From positions 1 through 7,438 of the forward strand of contig JALVTX010000165.1 of the NCBI GenBank assembly GCA_027035825.1: a stretch of DNA of 7,438 nucleotides, written 5' to 3'. The position numbers and the translations under genes were made by a program. Origin of the DNA: Mariprofundaceae bacterium. GTDB taxonomy: Bacteria; Pseudomonadota; Zetaproteobacteria; Mariprofundales; Mariprofundaceae. The notes beneath the pieces were generated by a model, which saw only the letters and a program-made list of their open reading frames with translations, made no database searches and was not told the DNA's origin. This document shows, in pieces, positions 1-7,247 of this stretch (within the stretch, counting starts at the first letter, position 1; each line of letters begins with the position of its first letter).

Positions 1-516
1 TGCCCGCGCTTCTATTTCGACCTCGCCACCGAGCGCAAGAACCAGCAGGCGGGCAAGGACACGACGGCCTGGACGCCGGCCGTGTCGCTGATTCTCGGCC
101 TGAACGAAGTGCTGAAGATGATGTTCGAGGAAGGGCTGGACAACCTTTATGCCCGCCATGCGCTGCTGGCCCGCGCCGCCCGCGCCGGGGTGCAGGCGCT
201 GGGCATGCGGCTGGTGTCCTCCGCGCCCGCCACCTCGGCCACCGGCGCCTGGGTGCCGGAAGGCGTGGATGGCGCGGCCTTCGTCAAGTATCTGCGCGAC
301 ACGATGGGCGTCACCTTCGCCGGCGGCCAGGATCACCTGAAGGGCAAGATATTGCGCATCGCGCACCTGGGCTACTATGACGTGTTCGACATCGTCACCG
401 CCATCAGCGCCATCGAGATGGCGCTGGATCGGTTCGGTCACCCGGTGGAGATGGGACGCGGCGTGGCCGCCGCCCAGGCCGTGCTGGCCGACCGCTTCCC
501 CGCAGCCGCCCGCTAG
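1..516 (+). CDS. Class V aminotransferase (serine-pyruvate / alanine-glyoxylate type), 3' part
   Basis: The reading frame is open from base 1 to the TAG at 514-516 (171 codons); its 5' end lies outside the window. An internal GTG at codon 28 is not the true start, because typical family sequence (CPRFYFDL, then TAWTPAVSLI) precedes it. Other family marks are the EEGLDN..ARHA helix, the C-terminal-domain VPEGVDG segment, and the GGQ..LKGKILRIAHLGY block near residues 108-124. This block is typical of the PucG-like fold-type I PLP enzymes that move amino groups between serine or alanine and glyoxylate, pyruvate or hydroxypyruvate. The PLP-binding lysine should lie just upstream of the window and cannot be checked. 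The gene ends 8 nt before serA, so the two are probably co-transcribed. In that setting the enzyme may supply the phosphoserine aminotransferase step or interconvert serine and glycine precursors; that role is inference. Family assignment is firm, substrate is not. Confidence 0.9.
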   Translation, partial: CPRFYFDLATERKNQQAGKDTTAWTPAVSLILGLNEVLKMMFEEGLDNLYARHALLARAARAGVQALGMRLVSSAPATSATGAWVPEGVDGAAFVKYLRDTMGVTFAGGQDHLKGKILRIAHLGYYDVFDIVTAISAIEMALDRFGHPVEMGRGVAAAQAVLADRFPAAAR

Positions 517-524
517 GCGCTTCC

Positions 525-2117
525 ATGCCTCGCGTCTGGATCGCGGACAAGATGAGCGAGCGCGCCGTGGAGGTGTTCCGCGCGCGCGGCATCGAGGTGG
601 ACTACCGGCCGGGACTCTCCGTCGAGGAGAAGCTGGCCATCGCCGGCGACTACGACGGCATCGCGGTGCGCTCGGCCACCAGGCTGACCGGGCCGCTCCT
701 GGACGCCGCCCGCCGCGTGAAGGTCATCGGTCGCGCCGGCATTGGCGTGGACAACATCGATGTCGAGACCTGCTCGCGGCGCGGCATCGTGGTGATGAAC
801 ACGCCGTTCGGCAACACCATCACCACGGCCGAACTGGCCATTGCCCACATCGTGGCCGCCGCCCGGCGCATTCCGCAGGCCTCGGCCTCGATGCGCGCCG
901 GCAAGTGGGAGAAGTCCCGCTTCATGGGCAAGGAGCTGACGGGCAAGACGGCGGGCGTCATCGGCGCCGGCAACATCGGCGCCATCGTCTGCGACCGCTT
1001 GCGCGGCCTGCACATGCGCGTGCTGGTCTATGATCCGTTCATCTCCGACGAGCGCGCGGCGGCGATGGGCGTGACCAAGGTGGAATCGGTCGAGGAACTG
1101 GCGGAGCAGGCGGACGTGCTGACCATCCATGTGCCGCTGGTCGAGGCCACGCGCAATCTCATCAATGCGGACATCCTCGCCCGCATGAAGAAGGGCGCGA
1201 TCCTGGTCAACTGCGCCCGTGGCGGCATCGTGGACGAGGCGGCGCTGTACGAGGCATGCAAGTCCGGTCACCTGTTCGCGGCGGCGCTGGATGTCTATGC
1301 CCAGGAACCGCCGGGGCCGGATTACCCGCTGCTGGAGCTGGAAAACGTCAGCTTCACGCCGCACATCGGCGCCTCCACGACCGAGGCGCAGGAGAACGTG
1401 GCGGTGCAGATCGCCGAGCAGATGGCGGATTACCTGCTGACCGGCACGGTGCGCAACGCGGTGAACGTGCCGTCGCTCTCCGAGGAGGAACAGCGCCAGC
1501 TCGCGCCCTACCTGCTGCTGGCCGAGCGCATGGGGCGCTTCATCGGCCAGACGATGCGTCCCGGTTACTCGCGCATCACCGTGCATTTCGCCGGCCAGGC
1601 GGCGAACATCAACCGCAAGCCGCTCATCAATGGCATGCTCCAGGGCCTGCTGTCGCAGAGCATGGAGGAGGTGAACGCGGTCAATGCCGGCATGCTGGCG
1701 CGGGATCGCGGCATCGAGATCGTGGAGTCGGCGAGCGAAACGGCCGAGAACTTCGCCACCCTGATCCGGCTGGAGGTGGAGGGCGACGAGGGGTCGCGCT
1801 GCGTTTCCGGCACGCTGTTCGACGAGACGCGGCCGCGCCTGGTGAGCTTCGACACCTGCGAGGTGGAGATCGCGCCGGCCGGCAACCTGATCTTCATCCA
1901 GAACGAGGATCGGCCGGGCGTCATCGCCGCCATCGGCGGCATCCTGGCCGAGGCGGGCATCAACATCGGCGATTTCCGGCTGGGCCGCCGGGCCGACACC
2001 AGCAACGCCGTGGCCCTGGTTCAGGTGGATACGCCGCCCAGCGAGGCGGTGCTGAAGCAACTGGCCGCGCTGCCCAACGTGCTGATGGTGCGCTACGCCG
2101 AGTTGGGGGATCTGTGA
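525..2117 (+). CDS. serA: D-3-phosphoglycerate dehydrogenase, long ACT-domain form
   Basis: This cytosolic enzyme oxidises 3-phosphoglycerate to 3-phosphohydroxypyruvate with NAD+, the first committed step of serine synthesis. The protein is 530 aa, the long form. Residues 1-100 and 285-315 form the substrate domain and about 100-285 the Rossmann domain, with the nucleotide-binding GAGNIG at 147-152. The catalytic set of the D-2-hydroxyacid dehydrogenases is intact: Arg232 (NCARGG), Glu261 (QEPP) and His280 (TPHIGAST). Residues about 320-450 are the extra ASB-type regulatory domain. About 455-530 is an ACT domain (NEDRPGVIAAIGGIL, then AGINIGDFRLGR), the usual site of serine feedback. The ATG at 525 is the first start after the preceding stop and gives the usual MPRVWIADKMS-like N-terminus. 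I see no Shine-Dalgarno in front of it, so it may rely on coupling to the aminotransferase. Its TGA overlaps the hisZ start. Confidence 0.97.
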   Translation: MPRVWIADKMSERAVEVFRARGIEVDYRPGLSVEEKLAIAGDYDGIAVRSATRLTGPLLDAARRVKVIGRAGIGVDNIDVETCSRRGIVVMNTPFGNTITTAELAIAHIVAAARRIPQASASMRAGKWEKSRFMGKELTGKTAGVIGAGNIGAIVCDRLRGLHMRVLVYDPFISDERAAAMGVTKVESVEELAEQADVLTIHVPLVEATRNLINADILARMKKGAILVNCARGGIVDEAALYEACKSGHLFAAALDVYAQEPPGPDYPLLELENVSFTPHIGASTTEAQENVAVQIAEQMADYLLTGTVRNAVNVPSLSEEEQRQLAPYLLLAERMGRFIGQTMRPGYSRITVHFAGQAANINRKPLINGMLQGLLSQSMEEVNAVNAGMLARDRGIEIVESASETAENFATLIRLEVEGDEGSRCVSGTLFDETRPRLVSFDTCEVEIAPAGNLIFIQNEDRPGVIAAIGGILAEAGINIGDFRLGRRADTSNAVALVQVDTPPSEAVLKQLAALPNVLMVRYAELGDL

Positions 2118-3100
2118 CCGCGAGCCAGGGCCCCATCGTGGGGCTGGACGATGCCTTCGGGCCGCGGGCGCGGGCGCTGCGCGCGTTGCAGGGGCGGCTG
2201 CTGGCGCTGTTCGCGGAGGCCGGCTATGACGAGGCGATCCCGCCCCTGCTCGACCGGCCCGAGACGCTGAAATCCGGCGCCGGTCGCTTCCTGGCCGACC
2301 AGACCATCGTGTTCTCCGACCCGGCGGGGGCGGGGCTGTTGGCCATCCGCTCGGACATGACGCCGCAGATCGCGCGCATCGCCGCCACCCGCCTGCAACA
2401 TGAGCCCGTGCTGCGGCTGTGCTATTCCGGCACGGTGATGCTGGCGCGGCCGGAATCGCGGCGCGGCTCCCGCCAGCAGTGGCAGACCGGCGTGGAGTGC
2501 CTGGGCGTGGCCGGCGGCGAGGGCGATGCCGAGGTGCTGGAGCTGGCCGCCCGGAGCATGGCGGCGGCGGGATTCTCGCGGCCGGTGCTCCAGGTGGGGC
2601 ACGTGGGCCTGTTGCGGGCGCTGCTGACAGCGGACGCCGGGGACGCATCGCCCCTGGAGCCGTGGCGGGACGTGATGGCGCGCCGGTCGCCCGAGGATGC
2701 CCGGGCAGCGCTGGATACGGCGGGCATCACCGGCGACCGGCGCAAGGCTTTGCTGGAACTGGCATCGGGCCGGGCAGATGAGGCCTGGCTCGAGCAGTCC
2801 CTGGGTCTGTTCGGCGACGCATTCGACATGGCCGCCCGCGAGCTGCTCGATCTCGCGCGCGCGGCGGCGCGGCGGCTGGATGGCGCGGTGACGGTGCGCG
2901 CCGACGCGGCGGTGATGCCGCGTTTCCTCTACCACAGCGGCATCGTCTTCACCGGCTTTGCCGAGGGCGTGCCAAGGCCCTTGCTGCACGGCGGCCGCTA
3001 CGACGCGATGATGGCCGCGCACGGGAGGGACATGCCGGCCACCGGCTTCTCCTGCGACCTGTGGAGCTGGCTGGACGCCGGCGCGCGCGCGGACGGCTGA
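2114..3100 (+). CDS. hisZ: ATP phosphoribosyltransferase regulatory subunit
   Basis: HisZ is a catalytically inactive histidyl-tRNA synthetase paralogue. It pairs with short-form HisG to make the first enzyme of histidine biosynthesis and carries the histidine feedback response. The 328 aa product keeps the class II synthetase core: motif-2-like RSDMTPQIAR at 79-88, QWQTGVECLG at 122-131, GGRYD at 293-297 and PATGFS at 308-313. It lacks a C-terminal anticodon-binding domain. The synthetase signature that binds histidine is degenerate (MPRFLYHSGIVF at 268-279), which separates it from true HisS. Start choice: a GTG at 2114 overlaps the serA TGA in the four bases GTGA, with a GGGGGA ribosome site 4 nt upstream. 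The frame is open far upstream, but that part only runs through serA out of frame. Its presence implies a short HisG elsewhere in the genome. purA follows after 42 nt. Confidence 0.93.
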   Translation: MTASQGPIVGLDDAFGPRARALRALQGRLLALFAEAGYDEAIPPLLDRPETLKSGAGRFLADQTIVFSDPAGAGLLAIRSDMTPQIARIAATRLQHEPVLRLCYSGTVMLARPESRRGSRQQWQTGVECLGVAGGEGDAEVLELAARSMAAAGFSRPVLQVGHVGLLRALLTADAGDASPLEPWRDVMARRSPEDARAALDTAGITGDRRKALLELASGRADEAWLEQSLGLFGDAFDMAARELLDLARAAARRLDGAVTVRADAAVMPRFLYHSGIVFTGFAEGVPRPLLHGGRYDAMMAAHGRDMPATGFSCDLWSWLDAGARADG

Positions 3101-3142
3101 ATCGGGCGCAATCTGGCGCGCAATCTTTTCGACGAGGACGAC

Positions 3143-4438
<1,296 letters not shown>

Positions 4439-4458
4439 GCTCCATGCGGGTCGCCCAT

Positions 4459-4495
4459 CATGGCGGCCCTGCGTTCAGCGGCTAGGGCCGCCATG
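4459..4495. terminator. Convergent hairpin between purA and the NHL gene
   Basis: Bases 4459-4470 (CATGGCGGCCCT) and 4484-4495 (AGGGCCGCCATG) are a perfect 12 bp inverted repeat with a 13 nt loop. It sits 21 nt after the purA stop and includes the stop codon and last codons of the oppositely oriented NHL gene. The stem is very GC-rich but no T-tract follows on either strand. It may be a weak or factor-assisted bidirectional terminator, or a 3'-end stabiliser. The position fits; the function is inferred. Confidence 0.6.
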
Positions 4496-5420
4496 CCTGA
4501 ACCCGGTGGTTTCCCCAGTCGGCGACATACACCGTGCCGTCCGCACTCACCGCCACGCCGGTCGGGCCGGCGAACTCGCCGGGTCGGGGCCCCTTGCCGC
4601 CCCATGCGGTGAGGAAGCGTCCGTGCCGGTCGAAATGCTGGATGCGGTTGTTGTAGAAATCGCCCACGAACAATGAACCGTCGCGGGCCACGGCCAGCCC
4701 CGCGGCGACGCGAAAGCGCCCGCCCCACAGGCCCAGGCCGCCGACGCTTTGCAGCCAGCGCCCGTCCGCATCGAACACCTGCACGCGGTTGTTGTAGGCA
4801 TCGGAGACGTAGATGCGGTCATCAGGCCCAACGGCGATGCGCGAGGGATAATCGAACTCGCCGCGGCGCATCGCCGGCAACAGGAAGTTGAGGGCCGAGA
4901 GCAGGACATGGACCTTGCCCTTCTTCCCCCATGCCCGGATGAAATGGCCGTTCGGGGTGAACTTCTGGACGCGATGATGGTATTCGTCCACGACATACAC
5001 GAATCCCTTCGAATCCACCGCAACATCCGCCGGCACGTCGAAGGCGCCGGGGCCGTCTCCCGCCTTTCCCCAGCGATCCAGCAGCTTTCCCCGGTTGCTG
5101 AAGCGGAACACGCGATCCAGGTCGAAGTCTGTCACCCACACGCTGCCGTCCGGGCCGATGCCGATCCCGCCGGGCTTCTCGAACAGGTGTTGGCCGAAGG
5201 CGCGCAGGAAAGCGCCATGGGCATCGAACATCTGCACCCGCCGGTTGCGCACATCGGTGACATACACGAAGCCGGCGTGATCCACGGCGACATCGAACGG
5301 CTCGTTGAACTGCCCCGGCAGGCTGCCCTTGGCCCCCCAGGCCTGCACGTTCGGCGCCGGGCTCGTGCAGGCGGCTACCAGCACGGCGAGCAACAGGCCG
5401 GACAGCCTGGAGAACATCAT
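4482..5420 (-). CDS. NHL-repeat six-bladed beta-propeller lipoprotein
   Basis: The 312 aa product starts with a lipoprotein signal: a hydrophobic stretch, then VAAC with the lipidated cysteine at 18. The +2 residue is Thr rather than Asp, which favours the outer membrane by E. coli rules. After that come six NHL-type repeats starting near residues 38, 80, 127, 189, 236 and 283. Each has a phi-x-V-A/G-V..DG.hYVtD....RVQ.F pattern followed by an AWG-like turn, enough for a closed six-bladed propeller. The N-terminal VQAWGAKG (25-32) looks like the strand that would close the last blade, which ends VQAWRP. Between repeats 3 and 4 there is an extra hydrophobic insert (about 169-187). NHL propellers usually bind proteins or other ligands; no catalytic residues are evident and the ligand is unknown. 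The ATG overlaps the stop of the HMA gene (ATGA, 5417-5420) with no clear ribosome site, so translation is probably coupled. It is last in the metal-responsive operon. Confidence 0.88.
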   Translation of the reverse strand: MMFSRLSGLLLAVLVAACTSPAPNVQAWGAKGSLPGQFNEPFDVAVDHAGFVYVTDVRNRRVQMFDAHGAFLRAFGQHLFEKPGGIGIGPDGSVWVTDFDLDRVFRFSNRGKLLDRWGKAGDGPGAFDVPADVAVDSKGFVYVVDEYHHRVQKFTPNGHFIRAWGKKGKVHVLLSALNFLLPAMRRGEFDYPSRIAVGPDDRIYVSDAYNNRVQVFDADGRWLQSVGGLGLWGGRFRVAAGLAVARDGSLFVGDFYNNRIQHFDRHGRFLTAWGGKGPRPGEFAGPTGVAVSADGTVYVADWGNHRVQAWRP

Positions 5421-5722
5421 GGCCGCGTGATGCGCCGGGCGGTGAAGCCTGCCTTCTTTACGGCGGCCTTCAGCGCCGCATCATCCACTCGCGCGTCCGG
5501 TTTCAGGTGCACAATGGCCTGGCCGTCCTTCATGTTGATGTCGACGCGTTCAACGCCGGGCACCTTCTTCAGATGCTTCTCCAGCCCGTAGGCGCAGAAG
5601 GGGCAGGACAGGCCATCCACGGTAATGGTGGCCGATGGCGCGGCAGCTTCCTGCGCCGCTGTCGGCGCCAGGGGCGCGGTCAGCAACAGGATGGTCAGCA
5701 ACAGGAATCGTAGTGTTGTCAT
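5417..5722 (-). CDS. Periplasmic HMA-domain metal-binding protein (MerP-like)
   Basis: This encodes a 101 aa protein. Residues 1-23 are a signal peptide (MTTLRF, a Leu-rich core, then APTAA before Gln24). Residues about 31-97 form one heavy-metal-associated ferredoxin-like domain with the metal-binding loop GLSCPFCAYGLEKHL (Cys40, Cys43), then VPGVERVDINMKDGQAIVHL and AAVKKAGFTARRI. Two-cysteine loops of this kind bind soft metals such as Hg(II) or Cu(I). The loop has Ser-Cys-Pro-Phe-Cys rather than the usual Thr/His-Cys-x-x-Cys, so the metal cannot be named. An upstream in-frame start at 5884 would add 54 residues, but the ATG at 5722 is preceded by a perfect AGGAGG (5730-5735) with a 7 nt spacer and opens a clean signal peptide. 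That ribosome site overlaps the TAG stop of the upstream barrel gene. Its own TGA overlaps the NHL start. It probably carries metal in the periplasm for this operon. Confidence 0.9.
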   Translation of the reverse strand: MTTLRFLLLTILLLTAPLAPTAAQEAAAPSATITVDGLSCPFCAYGLEKHLKKVPGVERVDINMKDGQAIVHLKPDARVDDAALKAAVKKAGFTARRITRP

Positions 5723-5729
5723 TGTTGGG

Positions 5730-5735
5730 CCTCCT
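5730..5735 (-). promoter_or_regulatory. Ribosome binding site that fixes the HMA start
   Basis: Reading the minus strand, AGGAGG lies 7 nt before the ATG at 5722. It is the best ribosome site in the window and shows that the longer open frame back to 5884 is not used. Its first two bases (5735, 5734) belong to the TAG stop of the upstream barrel gene (5734-5736). Confidence 0.85.
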
Positions 5736-6642
5736 AAAAGAAGAAGTTCCAGCGGAAACCCGCCGTCCAGATCCAGTCCGATTTCAGGGCCGTGCCATTC
5801 AGATGCTGCACGGCAGGAATCTGGATGGCCGTCTCCAGCACGAAACGGTCGGAGACATATTGCAGCCCCGGCGCAAGATTCCACGCCAGGCCACCACTGT
5901 TGGCGTCGGTGATGCCTGAAGCCCGGTTCTTGCCATTCCAGATGAGGTTTGATTCCAGCACGAGGTAAGCGAAGGCGGGCACGCCGCCGCGCTCCAGCGT
6001 GCGTGGAAACATCCGGTACTGGAATGAGGCATCGAGCCTCGCCTCATCGCCGAAACGGAATCCCGACGCCTCGGTGTTGAACCGATATCTGGCCGCCGCA
6101 TCAAGCTCCCAATCCAGCGTTTGCCGGGTGGCGGCCAGGCCTAGGAACGGATCCCAGGAGCCGGAACCGGGTTGCAGGATGCGCGGCACCGGGCCGAATG
6201 CATCCGTTTGCGTGTGTGAACCCGTCGGGAGTTTCAGGCCCGCGAACGGGGCCACGCGCAGGGTGTCGCCGGGTTTGTCCACCTGGATCACGGTGTAGCG
6301 GCCAAAGAGCAGCGCATCGCCAATGCCCCGCGCGCCGCGCCGGATGCGCGTTCCGCCCACGGTCACATCCAGGCGCTTGTCCACGTAGGGCAGCACGCCG
6401 AACAGGGCCAGCCTGGGGCTGGCGCCGTAGGCCAGCACGACGGGCGTTGCGGTGGCATTCAGCACCCGCCCCGCGGGCGTGGCATCGCCGGATTTGCGCA
6501 CCAGCTTGATTTGGCTGCGGAGAATGCTCATGCCGTCGGCCACGGGCAGGGCGGAGTTGAAGGTGATTGGCCCCGCATGAGCAATGACGGTCGGTGCGAC
6601 CAGGCCGGCGGCAAGCGCGACCATCCATATGTAGCGCATCAT
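5734..6642 (-). CDS. Outer-membrane beta-barrel 'transporter' (MetA-pathway / Phenol_MetA_deg-like)
   Basis: The 302 aa product has a signal peptide with likely cleavage after AHA (residue 23). Alternating-residue strands then run to an all-aromatic end, WNFFF, the classic C-terminal signal for insertion by the BAM machinery. Blocks typical of the 'transporter' barrels related to the phenol-degradation MetA family are visible: GIGDALLFGRYTV (106-118), APFAGLKLPTGSH (131-143), LQPGSGSWDPFLGLA (156-170), and a long C-terminal hairpin region with LAPGLQYVSDRFVLE (256-270) and IQIPAVQHLNG (273-283). Substrate is unknown; members turn up beside metal-resistance genes. The frame opens with two ATGs (6642 and 6639). 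AAGGAG at 6647-6652 lies 4 nt from the first and 7 nt from the second, so the second may be the main start. The first ATG overlaps the merR TGA. Its place in a MerR-controlled operon suggests passage of a metal or metal complex across the outer membrane, which is inference. Confidence 0.85.
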   Translation of the reverse strand: MMRYIWMVALAAGLVAPTVIAHAGPITFNSALPVADGMSILRSQIKLVRKSGDATPAGRVLNATATPVVLAYGASPRLALFGVLPYVDKRLDVTVGGTRIRRGARGIGDALLFGRYTVIQVDKPGDTLRVAPFAGLKLPTGSHTQTDAFGPVPRILQPGSGSWDPFLGLAATRQTLDWELDAAARYRFNTEASGFRFGDEARLDASFQYRMFPRTLERGGVPAFAYLVLESNLIWNGKNRASGITDANSGGLAWNLAPGLQYVSDRFVLETAIQIPAVQHLNGTALKSDWIWTAGFRWNFFF

Positions 6643-7043
6643 TCGTCTCCTTCCAGGCTGTCCAGAATCGGGCAGGCGTTCAGCGGCCCCTTGCCGGGAC
6701 AGGCATCCACGAGCGGGATCAACGCTTGTCGCATGCGTTCGAGGTCACGGATCTTCTGCTCGATGTCTTCGAGATGGCTGGCCGCCATCGCGCTGATCTC
6801 GGTGCAGCTCGCACCCTGCCGCTCCAGCAAGGCCAGCAGCGCGGCGATTTGCTTCAATGAAAATCCCAGTTCCTGCGCGCGCTTGATGAAACGTATGCGT
6901 CGGACGGCGTTGTCATCATACAAGCGATAGTCGTTGGCGGCACGGCGTGGGGCGGGCAGCAAGCCGCGGCGTTCGTAGTAGAGAACGGTCTGGGCGTTGA
7001 CGTCGGCTTCTTTTGCGACCCAGCGAATGGTTTGCTGTTTCAT
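6639..7043 (-). CDS. merR: MerR-family thiol-metal-responsive transcriptional regulator
   Basis: The 134 aa product is a MerR activator-repressor. Residues about 5-40 form the winged-helix (WVAKEADVNAQTVLYYERRGLL), 40-70 the second helical element (DYRLYDDNAVRRIRFIKRAQELGFSL), and about 80-118 the dimer coiled coil. The metal-site cysteines are Cys80 (GASCTE), Cys115 and Cys124 (DACPGKGPLNACPIL). The spacings of 35 and 9 residues are exactly those of Hg-sensing MerR (82, 117, 126 in Tn501) and also fit PbrR/CadR. The second adjacent Cys and the His of ZntR's two-zinc site are missing, so zinc is unlikely. Hg(II) is favoured by the mer-like operator in front of the gene, with Pb/Cd as the alternative. 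An in-frame TGA six bases upstream of the ATG excludes a longer start. There is no ribosome site. Unlike in Tn501/Tn21, merR is the first gene of the operon it would control. The symbol denotes the family, not proven Hg specificity. Confidence 0.92.
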   Translation of the reverse strand: MKQQTIRWVAKEADVNAQTVLYYERRGLLPAPRRAANDYRLYDDNAVRRIRFIKRAQELGFSLKQIAALLALLERQGASCTEISAMAASHLEDIEQKIRDLERMRQALIPLVDACPGKGPLNACPILDSLEGDE

Positions 7044-7049
7044 GGCTCA

Positions 7050-7081
7050 AGGATAAACCCCGTACCAAGGTATGGAGTCAA
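7050..7081 (-). promoter_or_regulatory. MerR-type promoter and operator of the metal operon
   Basis: Reading the minus strand: -35 TTGACT (7076-7081), then the dyad CCATAC-CTTG-GTACGG (7060-7075), then GGTT, then -10 TATCCT (7050-7055). The -35/-10 spacer is 20 bp, the over-long spacing that MerR proteins correct by untwisting DNA. A 19 bp alternative would use TTATCC, a much poorer -10. From memory, the Tn501/Tn21 mer operator has the half-sites CCGTAC and GTACGG around a 4 bp centre, starting directly after TTGACT. Here only one half-site base differs. Only 6 nt separate the -10 from the merR ATG, so transcription should start at about the A of the ATG. Confidence 0.88.
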
Positions 7082-7170
7082 GCCCGGCATTCAGGGGATG
7101 CAAATCCGTTCCTGCCCGTTGTTCGCTCGTCGCATGACGGCGATACCGTCACAACAAGGGTGTGGCGCAA
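7082..7170. other. Spacer between 6S terminator and metal promoter
   Basis: I see no convincing protein gene here. The only structure is a short dyad, TGACGG (7135-7140) with CCGTCA (7146-7151), 54 bp upstream of the metal promoter -35. It is too short to interpret. Confidence 0.5.
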
Positions 7171-7223
7171 AGAGAAAGGGCCTGCCGGTGGGTTGAGGGG
7201 AGGGAGGAAGGAACGGCAGGCCC
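7170..7223 (-). terminator. Intrinsic terminator downstream of the 6S RNA
   Basis: On the minus strand GGGCCTGCCG (7214-7223) pairs perfectly with CGGCAGGCCC (7178-7187), a 10 bp GC-rich stem with a 26 nt pyrimidine-rich loop. TTTCTCTTT (7170-7178) follows directly, giving the T-rich tail of a factor-independent terminator. It starts 24 nt after the closing stem of the 6S candidate and stops transcription before the metal operon. The tail is on the minus strand only, so the signal is directional. Confidence 0.8.
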
Positions 7224-7247
7224 CGGGGGAAGTTTCATCTTCTTTAT

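Noticed and set aside
1256..2113. In-frame extension of hisZ far upstream
   Set aside because: It runs through serA in another frame and has no HisZ-like sequence; the family similarity starts after the GTG at 2114.
513..2648. 711-codon open frame on the minus strand
   Set aside because: It is antisense to serA and hisZ, and its His/Arg/Ala/Gly-rich composition is what GC-rich codon bias produces on the opposite strand. No family motifs.
3081..3090. Short GC alternating run near the end of hisZ
   Set aside because: It encodes Ala-Arg codons in a GC-rich gene; no sign of a functional repeat.
2114..3100. Histidyl-tRNA synthetase (hisS)
   Set aside because: No anticodon-binding domain, and the histidine-binding signature is degenerate; HisZ fits length and context.
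5723..5884. Longer N-terminus for the HMA protein
   Set aside because: It overlaps the upstream barrel gene; the perfect AGGAGG and signal peptide support the ATG at 5722.
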